Shown here one piece after another: positions 7,404-17,000 of a stretch of DNA of 33,000 bases (position 1 is the stretch's first letter; each line of letters begins with the position of its first letter). This DNA is from UBA4717 sp045577925 (lineage in GTDB: Bacteria; Bacillota; Clostridia; Oscillospirales; CAG-272): NCBI GenBank assembly GCA_045577925.1, contig JAZNJH010000019.1, positions 1 through 33,000 on the forward strand, written 5' to 3'. A program made the position numbers and the translations under genes. The notes under the pieces were generated by a model, which saw only the letters and a list, made by a program, of their open reading frames with translations, searched no databases and was not told the DNA's origin.

Positions 7404-8201
7404 ATGAGGCTTGATATCTATCTTGCCGAAAACGGCTTCGTGTCAAGCCGTATGCGCGCGCTTGATCTGATAAAAAAGGGCAGCGTTCTGGTCAACAACA
7501 GAATCGTAACAAAGCCCTCGCACAGTGTAAGCGAGAGCGACGAGGTCGCGCTTGCAGCACAAGAGGATAAATACGTAAGCCGCGCGGCGCATAAGCTTTT
7601 ATTTGCAAAAGAGGCTTTCAAAATAAGCTTTGAGGGGCTTGTTGCGGCAGACCTCGGTGCATCAACGGGCGGTTTCTGCCAGGTGATGCTTGAATCGGGT
7701 GCTGACGAGATATTTGCGGTTGACATTGGTCACGGTCAGCTTCATGAGAGTATCGGGGCTGATAAGCGAGTTCATCTTTTGGAGGGCGTTAACGCGCGAT
7801 ATATAGATGCTGATACGTTTGGCAAAAAGGTTGACGTTGTAACGGCGGACCTTTCATTTATTTCGCAAACGCTGGTGCTCGAAGCAGTAACGAGGATACT
7901 CAAAGACGGCGGCGTGTATTTCGGACTTATAAAGCCGCAGTTTGAAGCAGGCAGGGCAAATATCGGAAAAAACGGCGTTGTAAAGGATAAGCGCGTGCAT
8001 GCAGACGTTATAGAAAAGGTTATCCTTTGTGCCAATTCACTCGGACTTGTATGCCGCAAAATCGACGTATCGCCAATCGCGGGCGGCGACGGAAACAGAG
8101 AGTTTTTAGCATATTATACACTTGAAAACAAACCCGGAGTTATTCCTTCAAGAGAAGAGATAGAGATCATCGCAGGGAGGGTGCGGTCAAATGATGGATA
8201 A
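7404..8201 (+). CDS. tlyA: TlyA-family rRNA 2'-O-methyltransferase (S4 domain plus FtsJ-like domain)
   Basis: Predicted RNA 2'-O-methyltransferase; mycobacterial TlyA methylates 16S and 23S rRNA. GGAG is 8 nt before the ATG. An S4 RNA-binding domain covers residues about 1-60 (RLDIYLAENGFVSSRMRALDLI). The SAM-binding motif is ADLGASTGGF (82-91), and DLSFIS (149-154) and LIKPQFE (175-181) carry other family residues. Length 265 is standard. Its last 11 bp overlap nadK, and the order tlyA-nadK-argR-recN is the classic Bacillota arrangement. Often labelled hemolysin A; haemolysis is not implied. Confidence 0.94.
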   Translation: MRLDIYLAENGFVSSRMRALDLIKKGSVLVNNRIVTKPSHSVSESDEVALAAQEDKYVSRAAHKLLFAKEAFKISFEGLVAADLGASTGGFCQVMLESGADEIFAVDIGHGQLHESIGADKRVHLLEGVNARYIDADTFGKKVDVVTADLSFISQTLVLEAVTRILKDGGVYFGLIKPQFEAGRANIGKNGVVKDKRVHADVIEKVILCANSLGLVCRKIDVSPIAGGDGNREFLAYYTLENKPGVIPSREEIEIIAGRVRSNDG

Positions 8202-9057
8202 TATAATCATCATTCCAAACGAATATAAGGACGAGGGGCTTAAACACACGAGAGAGATCGTGAAGATCGTTCTTTTAAACTCAAAAAAGGTGATTCTGCC
8301 GGGAAAATACAAAGAATACTTTTGCGACATAGACGGCGTAACCTTCAAGGCTGAGTCAGAGCTGTTTGAAGAAGGCGACCTTGCACTCGTTGCAGGGGGA
8401 GACGGCTCGATAATACATACTGCGAGAAAAGCGGCGCTTGTCGGCATACCGATCATAGGAATAAATCTCGGAAGACTCGGTTATCTTGCAGAGCTTGAGC
8501 TTGAGGATATACACATGCTCTCAGACGTATTCGAGGGCAAATTCAAGCTTGAAAAGCGTATGATGCTCTCATACGAGATATACAAAAACGATTCAAGGAT
8601 TCTTGTTGGAAAGCCTGCGCTGAACGACATAGTACTGACAAGCGTCGGAAACACAAACAGGGTTGTTGATATAGAACTGCACGTTGGAAAAGAAGAGGCT
8701 TTTGCAGGACTTTTCAAGGGAAACGGTATCATAGCATCAACGCCAACCGGCTCAACGGCATATGCGCTTGCGGCAGGTGGCCCGATAGTAGACCCGCTTC
8801 TTGAATGTATAAACATAGTTCCTCTGTGCACTCATTCGCTGACGGCAAGGCCGATGATCTTTGGTGCAGAGAGTGAACTTAAGCTTGTTAACGCAGGCAG
8901 AGTGGATATAAACGTTTCAGCCGACGGAAGCGACGAATACACGATAGAGCCGGGCGAGTACGTTGTAGTTAAAAAATCGGTATATGCACCAGAGCTTGTG
9001 CGAATAAATCAGAGCTCCTTTTACGAGGTGCTGAAGCATAAAATGGCAGATAAATAA
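8191..9057 (+). CDS. nadK: NAD kinase
   Basis: Phosphorylates NAD to NADP. Shows GGDGS (69-73) with the catalytic Asp, INLGRLGYLAELE (91-103), LNDIVL (144-149), TPTGSTAYALAAGGP (184-198) and PLCTHSLTARP (211-221). 288 residues. The start lies inside tlyA with GGGAGGG upstream; codons 1 and 2 are both ATG (8191 or 8194). Ends 22 bp before the chosen argR start. Confidence 0.96.
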   Translation: MMDNIIIIPNEYKDEGLKHTREIVKIVLLNSKKVILPGKYKEYFCDIDGVTFKAESELFEEGDLALVAGGDGSIIHTARKAALVGIPIIGINLGRLGYLAELELEDIHMLSDVFEGKFKLEKRMMLSYEIYKNDSRILVGKPALNDIVLTSVGNTNRVVDIELHVGKEEAFAGLFKGNGIIASTPTGSTAYALAAGGPIVDPLLECINIVPLCTHSLTARPMIFGAESELKLVNAGRVDINVSADGSDEYTIEPGEYVVVKKSVYAPELVRINQSSFYEVLKHKMADK

Positions 9058-9079
9058 ATTTATGGAAAAGAGAGAAAAT

Positions 9080-9526
9080 ATGAAAAACGCCAGACAGGAT
9101 AAAATTGTAGAGCTTATAAGCGAAAACGTTGTTGAAACACAAGAGGAATTATCCGAGCTTTTAAAAGAAAGCGGATTTAGGGTTACACAGGCAACGGTAT
9201 CGCGCGATATACGCGAATTAAAGCTTGTAAAAACGCCGACGCACGGTTCAAAGAGCCGTTACAGTATAGGCCGTGAGAAAAGCGATACAAATGCGCTTAT
9301 ACAGAGAAATCTTCTTGCAACAGCTGTAACCAAGGTGGATTTTGCATCTAATATCACGGTTGTAAAAACGATACCGGGCATGGCGCAGGGTGCGGCGGCG
9401 GCAATTGACGCTATGCATTTTGACGGTATAGTGGGATGTGTTGCGGGAGACGACACCATAATAATCGTCATGAGAAGCGAAAAGCTGGCAGAGAGCCTTA
9501 AGGAAGATATTGAAAAACTCAAATAA
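9080..9526 (+). CDS. argR: Arginine repressor ArgR
   Basis: Hexameric arginine-responsive repressor of arginine metabolism; in Bacillota it regularly sits between nadK/tlyA and recN. Start chosen at 9080 (MKNARQDKIVELISEN, 148 residues) because that is the family's N-terminus and GAGAG precedes it; an in-frame ATG at 9062 has no ribosome binding site. N-terminal winged helix: QEELSELLKESGFRVTQATVSRDIRELKL. C-terminal arginine-binding and oligomerisation domain: PGMAQGAAAAIDAM...GCVAGDDTIIIVMRS, with the GDDT motif intact. No arginine genes are in the window, so here the position is synteny rather than function. Confidence 0.95.
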   Translation: MKNARQDKIVELISENVVETQEELSELLKESGFRVTQATVSRDIRELKLVKTPTHGSKSRYSIGREKSDTNALIQRNLLATAVTKVDFASNITVVKTIPGMAQGAAAAIDAMHFDGIVGCVAGDDTIIIVMRSEKLAESLKEDIEKLK

Positions 9527-9568
9527 TCCTTAAGATAAACACCCACACGAAAGGAGCGGTTTAACGGT

Positions 9569-11272
9569 ATGCTTTCATTTCTTCATATAGAAAACGTCGC
9601 TGTGATCAAAAAAATAGACATAGATTTCTCCGAGGGCTTTACTGCGCTCACAGGTGAAACGGGTGCCGGAAAATCAATTATCATAGACAGTATATCCCTG
9701 CTTATGGGTGCAAGAGGTTCAAAGGAGCTTATACGCGGGGGCGAGGACTTTGCCAAGGTAAACGCTCTTTTTGAAAAGCTTGATCTCGAAACGCTTGATG
9801 AGTTAAAAAAACTCGATATAGAGCCTGACGAGGACGGTATTATATCGATCTCGCGCATACTGTATGCAGACGGGCGCTCGCAGGCAAAGATCAATTCGCA
9901 GTCTGTGCAGGCATCATTACTTCGCGAGGCATCAAAGCATCTTATCAACATACAGTCTCAGCATGAAAACCGCATGCTTCTGGACATTTCAAATCATATC
10001 AGATATCTTGACGGCTATGCGGGGCATTCTCTCAATATAAAAGAGGCAAAAAGCGAGTATGCAGAGAGATATGAAGAATACAGAAAAAGTAAAAACAGAC
10101 TGGATCTATTGCTTTCTGACTCCACAGAGAGCGAAAGAATGCGCGATCTTCTGGAATATCAGATAAAGGATATTGAATCACTGTCTTTAAAAGCAGGCGA
10201 GGACGAAGAGCTTGAAGCGAAGAGGGTGAAATTACAGAACGCAGAAAAGCTTGTTAAGGGCTCGGATTTCGTATACAGGGCGCTTGCAAGAAATCCCGGG
10301 GGACTGTGTGCAGGAGAGCTTATAGCAAAATCGGTATCAGCGCTGACAAAGCTTTCAGAGTACGTGCCCGAGGCAGAAGAGCTTGCACAACGGCTTAATG
10401 AATATAAATACGAAATAGAGGATATCGGCGAGAGAGTCCGCGATTTTGTACCCGACGATATTTCAAACGCGACCTACGAGCTTGATAGAATAGAAGCAAG
10501 ACTTGATAATATATCAAAGCTTAAGAGAAAATACGGAAACAGTGTTAATGAGATACTTGATTTTATGGACCGTGCAAAAGCAAGGCTTGACGAGCTTGAA
10601 AATAACGAAGAGCTTGTTATAAAAGAAAAAGAAAATCTCAAAAACCTTACGTCATCGCTTAAGGTCTCGGCAGAAAAGCTGAGTAATATCAGAAAAGAAG
10701 CGGCGCGCGAGCTTGAAGAGAAGATCGGAAAAGAGCTTGAGTACCTTGATATGAAGGGTGCGCGCTTTAAGATAAAAGTTGATTTTATAAGCGACGTGGA
10801 AAAATACACAAAAGAGTCGGCTGATGAGGTAGAATTCCTTATAGCGGCAAATCCGGGCGAGGAATTAAAGGCTATGTCAAAAACCGCATCGGGCGGCGAG
10901 CTTTCGCGTGTTATGCTTGCCCTGAAGAGCTCTTTTGCAGGCAAAGACTCAACGGATACGCTCATTTTTGACGAGATAGACACGGGCGTTTCAGGCAAGA
11001 CCTGCGAAAAGATCGGGCTTAGAATCAAGAGCATATCAAAAAGCACTCAGGTTTTCTGCATAACCCATTCTGCTCAGGTGGCCTCTCTTGCACATACACA
11101 TATGCGTATATCCAAAACAGAGCGCGACGGAAGAAATGAAACAGAGATCACAATACTTGATTTTGAACAGCGTGCTCTCGAGTGCGCACGCATAACCTCG
11201 GGCGTATCAATAAGCGAAAAACAGCTTGAAGCGGCGCGAGAAATGGTACTTGCCGGAAGTATAAAGGACTAA
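9569..11272 (+). CDS. recN: DNA repair protein RecN
   Basis: SMC-like ATPase that acts early in double-strand-break repair. Walker A GETGAGKS (29-36), a long Glu/Lys-rich coiled coil (about 150-380), the ABC signature SGGELSRVMLALKS (near 441) and Walker B DTLIFDEIDTGVSG (near 463-476), then ITHSAQVASLAHTH. 567 residues is full length. GGAG lies 11 nt upstream of the ATG. In endospore formers recN is commonly followed by spoIVB and spo0A; here murB follows after 28 bp. Confidence 0.97.
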   Translation: MLSFLHIENVAVIKKIDIDFSEGFTALTGETGAGKSIIIDSISLLMGARGSKELIRGGEDFAKVNALFEKLDLETLDELKKLDIEPDEDGIISISRILYADGRSQAKINSQSVQASLLREASKHLINIQSQHENRMLLDISNHIRYLDGYAGHSLNIKEAKSEYAERYEEYRKSKNRLDLLLSDSTESERMRDLLEYQIKDIESLSLKAGEDEELEAKRVKLQNAEKLVKGSDFVYRALARNPGGLCAGELIAKSVSALTKLSEYVPEAEELAQRLNEYKYEIEDIGERVRDFVPDDISNATYELDRIEARLDNISKLKRKYGNSVNEILDFMDRAKARLDELENNEELVIKEKENLKNLTSSLKVSAEKLSNIRKEAARELEEKIGKELEYLDMKGARFKIKVDFISDVEKYTKESADEVEFLIAANPGEELKAMSKTASGGELSRVMLALKSSFAGKDSTDTLIFDEIDTGVSGKTCEKIGLRIKSISKSTQVFCITHSAQVASLAHTHMRISKTERDGRNETEITILDFEQRALECARITSGVSISEKQLEAAREMVLAGSIKD

Positions 11273-11300
11273 ACTCAGAGATACTTACGGAGGCATTTTT

Positions 11301-12209
11301 GTGATAGAAAGAATACTTGAAGATTTTAATGCAAAAGGGCTTTGCACGTATATAAAGGATTGCGACATGAAGCCGTATACCACCTTTAAAATAGGCGGGA
11401 AGGCCGATTATGCGGTATTTGTTAATGATACGCAGGCGCTGGCAGAGCTTTGCGCGGCGCTTGATGATGCGCATGTGCGCCATATTGTTGTTGGCAACGG
11501 CTCAAACCTCCTTTTTCCCGACGTGGGCTTTCGCGGAGTCGTTATACTTACAGTGCAGATGAAAAAAATATCTGTTTTGGAAAACACAGTTTTTGCAGAA
11601 AGCGGAGCATCGATTATAAAGGTATCGTGTACGGCATGCGAAGCAGCTCTTTCGGGGCTTGAATTTGCATACGGTATACCGGCAAGTGTTGGCGGAGCGG
11701 TCTATATGAACGCCGGCGCATACGGCTCGGAGATATCCGAGGTGTTAAAGAGCGTCAGATGCTACGACAGAGAAAAAAGAGAAATTGTAAAATTTGATAA
11801 TAAAGACTGCGATTTTTCATACAGAAACAGTATTTTTGAAAAAAACAACGACAGGTATATCATACTTGACTGTGAGTTTGAATTAAAGAGCGGCGAAAAG
11901 AGCGGGATAAGAGAGCTTATGGATGATTATATGTCCCGCCGCCGTGAAAAGCAGCCGCTTGAATTCCCAAGCGCCGGAAGCGCGTTCAAACGTGCACCGG
12001 GATATTTTACTGCAAAGCTTATTGATGAAGCGGGGCTGAAGGGTTACAGTATCGGAGGAGCACAGGTAAGCGAGAAGCACGCCGGCTTTATAATAAATAC
12101 AGGCTCTGCAACGGCAGAAGACGTTAAGGCGCTTTTGAAGCATATCAGAAAAAACGTTTGGGAAAAGTTTGGGGTTGATATAGAGCCCGAGATACGTATC
12201 GTAGAATAA
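11301..12209 (+). CDS. murB: UDP-N-acetylenolpyruvoylglucosamine reductase
   Basis: FAD enzyme that reduces UDP-GlcNAc-enolpyruvate to UDP-MurNAc, the second committed step of peptidoglycan precursor synthesis. GTG start with GGAGG 8 nt upstream. Residues: TTFKIGGKADY (27-37), VVGNGSNLLFPD (63-74), GIPASVGGAVYMNAGAYG (125-142), YRNSIF (174-179), FPSAGSAFKRAPG (222-234, catalytic Ser in GSAF) and the C-terminal EPEIRIVE with the last catalytic Glu. 302 residues, type II (short) architecture typical of Gram-positives. Confidence 0.96.
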   Translation: MIERILEDFNAKGLCTYIKDCDMKPYTTFKIGGKADYAVFVNDTQALAELCAALDDAHVRHIVVGNGSNLLFPDVGFRGVVILTVQMKKISVLENTVFAESGASIIKVSCTACEAALSGLEFAYGIPASVGGAVYMNAGAYGSEISEVLKSVRCYDREKREIVKFDNKDCDFSYRNSIFEKNNDRYIILDCEFELKSGEKSGIRELMDDYMSRRREKQPLEFPSAGSAFKRAPGYFTAKLIDEAGLKGYSIGGAQVSEKHAGFIINTGSATAEDVKALLKHIRKNVWEKFGVDIEPEIRIVE

Positions 12210-12245
12210 AGTTTAAAACAAACAGTCCTACTTGGAGGAAGTTAA

Positions 12246-13103
12246 GTGGAATTTACAATTATTACAGGAATGAGCGGGGCAGGGAAATCACAGGCGGCAA
12301 ATATTCTTGAGGATGCCGGATATTATTGCATAGACAATATGCCTGCAAAGCTGATGCCCGAATTTGCCACGCTATACAGTTCGGCAGGCAATCAAAGCGC
12401 AGTTGCTTTTATAATAGATGCAAGAGGAGAAAACGATTTCAATAACCTTTTCGCAAGCATGAAAGACCTTGAGGACAAGGGGCATAGCTTCAAGACGGTA
12501 TTTATCGAGTGTTCTGACGAAGTGCTTGTAAACCGTTATAAGGAAACGCGCCGGGTGCACCCACTATCGAGAGAAAATAATATGAGTATCAGAGAAGCGA
12601 TAGAGAGGGAAAGAGATATTCTGTCTGATGTTAAAGAGCGCTCTGATATAGTAATTGATACTACAAAAACAAATCTTGCACAGCTTCGCGAGATGATATA
12701 TTCGGCTATAAAGGAAAAGGACTCGTCGAAGATCTACGTCAGCTGTTCGTCTTTTGGGTTCAAGTACGGCCCTGCAAGCGAAGCAGACCTTGTTTTTGAT
12801 GTAAGATGCTTTCCGAACCCCTTTTATATCCCTGAGCTTAAGCATAAGACGGGGCTTGATGATGAGGTGCGAAGGTTTGTTTTTGAAAGCGAAGACACCA
12901 GATGCTTTCTTAAAAAGCTTTGCGACATTATAGATTTTCTGCTTCCGCTTTACATAAAAGAGGGGAAAAGACACCTCAGCATTGCCATAGGATGCACGGG
13001 CGGTAAGCACCGCTCGGTAGCGATAGCCGAGGCTCTGGCAAGTCACGTTTCAGAGAGCGGATATTCGTCGGATGCATTTCACAGAGATATAAACAAAGAA
13101 TAA
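12246..13103 (+). CDS. rapZ: RapZ/YvcJ-family nucleotide-binding protein
   Basis: P-loop protein; in Enterobacteria RapZ is an RNA adaptor controlling glmS mRNA, in Bacillus YvcJ is a nucleotide-binding protein of less clear role. GTG start, GGAGG 7 nt upstream. Walker A GMSGAGKS (8-15), DNMPAKLMPEF, the RRVHPLS segment, FGFKYGPASEADLVFDVRCFPNPFYIPELK, and the C-terminal GCTGGKHRSVAIAE (near 248-261). 285 residues. It precedes whiA by 22 bp; the yvcK gene usually found between them is missing. Confidence 0.95.
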   Translation: MEFTIITGMSGAGKSQAANILEDAGYYCIDNMPAKLMPEFATLYSSAGNQSAVAFIIDARGENDFNNLFASMKDLEDKGHSFKTVFIECSDEVLVNRYKETRRVHPLSRENNMSIREAIERERDILSDVKERSDIVIDTTKTNLAQLREMIYSAIKEKDSSKIYVSCSSFGFKYGPASEADLVFDVRCFPNPFYIPELKHKTGLDDEVRRFVFESEDTRCFLKKLCDIIDFLLPLYIKEGKRHLSIAIGCTGGKHRSVAIAEALASHVSESGYSSDAFHRDINKE

Positions 13104-13125
13104 AAAATGAAAGGAGAGATGACGG

Positions 13126-14040
13126 ATGTCTTTTGCAATACAGGCAAAGCAGAGCCTTTGCCTGATGAATGTGAAAAAAGACTGTTGCCGCCGGGCTCTC
13201 TTATACGGGATATTACTATTTGCCGTAAACTTTGATGAAAACAGAATAAGGCTTATAACAGAAAGCGAACAAACGGCAGAGCTTACATTGAAATTGCTTT
13301 TTGATCTTTATAAGATAGAAGGAAACCTTTACGTAACTAATAAAAAGCAGACAGACGAAGACGGCGCTTCTTTTAAAAGCAGCAAGATAACCGTTTCTGC
13401 AAGAGAGGATGTAAAGAAGCTTTTGTCAAAGCTTCTTTATACACAGGGCGCAGATGAGGACATAAACGGCGAGCTGTTTACGTGCGAAAACTGTAAGCCG
13501 TCGTTTTTAAGGGGAGTATTTTTATCCGCCGGCCTTCTTACAAACCCTGAGCATTCTTATCATCTCGAAATACCCGTAAGAAGCGAAAAGCTTGCAAAAA
13601 AGCTTCTTAAGCTTCTTGAAAGCGCTGATATTCACGCAAAATACGGTATGCGTAAAAATCAGGGTATGGTATATATAAAATCGAGCGAGCAGATAGAGAA
13701 TTTTCTTGCATATATAGGCGCGTCAAACGCGCTGTTTGAGATAATGAACAGCCGTATACTCAAGAGCGCAAAGAATGATGCCAACAGGCAGAGAAACTGC
13801 GATACTGCAAATCTTTCCAAGGTGGTGTCGGCATCAAAGGCTCAGATCGAGGCGATAGAAAAGCTTTTATCAAGCGGAAGGCTTGAGCTGCTAAGCCCCG
13901 AGCTTAAGGAAACGGCGCTGAAAAGACTTGAATTTCCCGAATTGTCAATAAAGGATTTAGGACTTACGTTTACCCCTGCGATATCAAAATCGGGTATAAA
14001 CAACAGGCTTAAAAAGATAATGGAATTTGCAAACAAATAA
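13126..14040 (+). CDS. whiA: DNA-binding protein WhiA
   Basis: Protein with a degenerate LAGLIDADG homing-endonuclease fold and C-terminal helix-turn-helix. In Streptomyces it controls sporulation; in unicellular Bacillota it affects cell division and chromosome segregation. AAAGGAG upstream of the ATG. The N-terminal half includes CCRRALLYGILLF, the middle CENCKPSFLRGVFLSAGLLTNPEHSYHLEI and the domain boundary NRQRNCDTANLSKVVSAS. The C-terminal block is LKETALKRLEFPELSIKDLG followed by KSGINNRLKKI. 304 residues, standard length. Confidence 0.94.
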   Translation: MSFAIQAKQSLCLMNVKKDCCRRALLYGILLFAVNFDENRIRLITESEQTAELTLKLLFDLYKIEGNLYVTNKKQTDEDGASFKSSKITVSAREDVKKLLSKLLYTQGADEDINGELFTCENCKPSFLRGVFLSAGLLTNPEHSYHLEIPVRSEKLAKKLLKLLESADIHAKYGMRKNQGMVYIKSSEQIENFLAYIGASNALFEIMNSRILKSAKNDANRQRNCDTANLSKVVSASKAQIEAIEKLLSSGRLELLSPELKETALKRLEFPELSIKDLGLTFTPAISKSGINNRLKKIMEFANK

Positions 14041-14060
14041 AAGTGAAGGGAGTGTTGACC

Positions 14061-17000
14061 GTGTCAGATTTCGTGCATCTGCATCTGCACAGTGAATATA
14101 GTCTGCTTGACGGTGCGTGCCGTGTTGGTGATATAGCAAAGACCGCAAAGCGCCACGGTCACACTGCTGTTGCCATAACCGATCACGGAGTTATGTACGG
14201 CGCCGTTGATTTTTACAACGCCTGCAAAAAAGAGGGCGTAAAGCCTATCATCGGTTGCGAGGTGTACGTTGCACCGGGATCAAGATTTGATAAAAACCGC
14301 GTTAACAACACCGTCGGCTATCACCTTGTGCTTTTGGTCAAAAATGAAACAGGCTATAAAAATCTTATATACCTTGTAACTAAGGCGCATACCGAGGGCT
14401 TTTATTCAAAGCCGAGAATAGATATAGAATTACTGAGAGAGCATAGCGAAGGGCTGATCGCACTTTCAGGCTGCATTGCAGGATATGTTCCGCGCCTGAT
14501 CCTTGAGGGCGATATTGAAGGCGCAAAGACGCACGCGCTTGAAATGAAGGCGCTTTTTGGGGAAGACTATTATCTTGAAATTCAGGATCACGGCATGCCA
14601 GAGGAAGCAAGGGTGCTTTCGGGGCTCAGACGTATACATGAAGAAACGGGTATCCCGTACGCAGCAACGGGTGACGTGCACTATATAAACAAGAGTGATG
14701 CTGAAACACAGGCGATACTCATGTGTATACAGACAGGAAGCGTTATAAGCGACGGCAGACCGATAGGCTTTGAAAACGACGAGTATTATTATAAATCCAC
14801 AAGCGAGATGGAAGAGCTTTTCGGTAATTACGAGGACGCTGTTGCAAACACGGCGAAAATTGCCGAAAAATGCAGTTTTGATTTTGACTTTGACTCGCGC
14901 TATCTTCCGACGTATAAGCCTGAGGATAACAGTACGCCCGACGAGTATCTCAAACGCCTGACCTACGAGGGACTCAGAAAGCGTGAAGAAGCGGGTCAGA
15001 TAGTTTACGACAAATACGATAAAAAGATATATACAGACAGAATAGAATACGAGCTTGGTGTTATCGCATCTATGGGCTTTTGTGAGTATTATCTCGTTGT
15101 GCGCGATTTCGTCGGCTTTGCCAAAAGTAAGAATATACCCGTCGGTCCGGGGCGCGGCTCGGGTGCGGGAAGCCTTGTTGCATATCTTAATTATATAACC
15201 GACGTGGACAGCGTTAAATATAACCTTCTCTTCGAGCGCTTTCTCAATCCGCAGAGAGTAAGCATGCCCGACTTTGATATAGACTTCTGCTATAACAGAC
15301 GTGACGAGGTTATCGGGTACGTAAAAGAGCGCTATGGCGAAGAGCGCGTTTCGCAGATAATAGCCTTTGCAACTCTTGGAGCGCGTGCGGCGATAAGAGA
15401 CGTCGGACGTGCGCTTGGAATGTCATATTCGGCAGTTGACGCGGTTGCATCACTGATACCGAGAGACCCGGGTGCTACGGTAAGAGGGCTTCTGGACGGC
15501 AGCGTAAGCCTTAAAAAGGATAAGCAGGCAGGCGAGTATATACGTAAATTCAGAGAGGCGTATGAGTCTGACTTTGAAACGAAAAGGCTTATTGACACAA
15601 CAGCGGAGCTTGAGGGTATGGCAAGACATACTCAGGTGCATGCGGCAGGTGTTGTTATTACGGACAAGCCCGTTTCAAGCTACGTTCCGCAGGCGCTGAG
15701 CAAGGGCGCTGTGGTAACTCAGTATGATATGGACAAGATATCTGCTCTGGGTCTTGTGAAGTTTGACTTCCTTGCGCTGAGGTATCTGACGATAATATCC
15801 GATGCCGAGGCACTCGTTAAAAAGAATCACCCTGATTTCGATATAGAAAAGATAGCTCTTGATGATAAAAAAACGTATGAGTTTATTTCATCAGGTAATA
15901 CTGACGGACTCTTTCAGCTTGAGTCTGGCGGCATGAAGAAGCTTCTTATTGAGCTTGCACCAAAAAATATTGAAGATATAACGGCGGCAATCTCGCTGTA
16001 CAGGCCGGGGCCTATGGACAGTATCGGAGAATATCTTAAAAACCGTGCTGCTCCCGATAAAATTGAATATAAGATACCTGCACTAAAGGATATTCTTGAC
16101 GTAACCTGCGGTTGCGTTATATATCAGGAGCAGGTTATGAGCATATGCTGCGAGGTTGCGGGCTACAGCCTTGGCAGAGCAGACATAGTGCGCCGCATGA
16201 TGGCTAAAAAGAAGAATGCCGAAATGGAAAAGGAGCGCGAAACCTTTATAAAGGGCGCGGCAGAGAGGGGCACGGACGAAGCTTTGGCAAACGAGCTTTT
16301 TGATAAGCTTGTTGCTTTTGCAAGCTACGCCTTTAATAAGAGCCATGCCGTAGCCTATTCGCTTATTGCATACAGAAGCGCATATCTCAAATGCAGATAC
16401 ACGGGCGAATACATGGCGGCACTGCTTACCTCTGTTCTCGGCAATATTGCCAAAAGCGCAGAGTATATCGCAGAGTCGCAAAAGCTTGGAGTTAAAATAC
16501 TTGCGCCTGACATAAACGAAAGCTATACCGATTTTACGGTATCCGATAAGGGTATCCGCTTCGGCCTTGCGGCGATAAAGAACGTCGGCCCTGCTTTTAT
16601 TGATTCGATAATAGAAGAAAGAGAGAGCGGCAGGTTTGTTTCCTTTGAGGATTTTGCCGCGCGCATGTCTAAAAGGGATATAAACAAGCGGCAGGTAGAA
16701 TCGCTTATCAAATGCGGCGCGTTTGATTCTCTGGGCGTATACAGAAGCAGACTTCTTCTTGCTTATGAAAGCATAATAGACGAGTTTCAAACCGAGGCGC
16801 GCACGAATACCCAGGGTCAGCTTGATATGTTTTCGGATATCGCGCTTTCGGGAGTCAAGGGGGTAGAAATAGAGTACCCCGACATACCCGAGCTTGAGCT
16901 TCGCGATATGCTTCGTTTTGAAAAGGAGTGTGCAGGTCTTTATTTCTCGGGCCATATCCTAGACGGCTTTTCTGAGCATATAAGCGCGCTTTCTTCGGTG

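Noticed and set aside
10474..11046. 190-codon minus-strand ORF inside recN, and a 290-codon one inside dnaE (16083-16955)
   Set aside because: Shadow frames, Ser/Phe-rich or Lys/Arg-rich by reflection of the coding strand, with no ribosome binding site.
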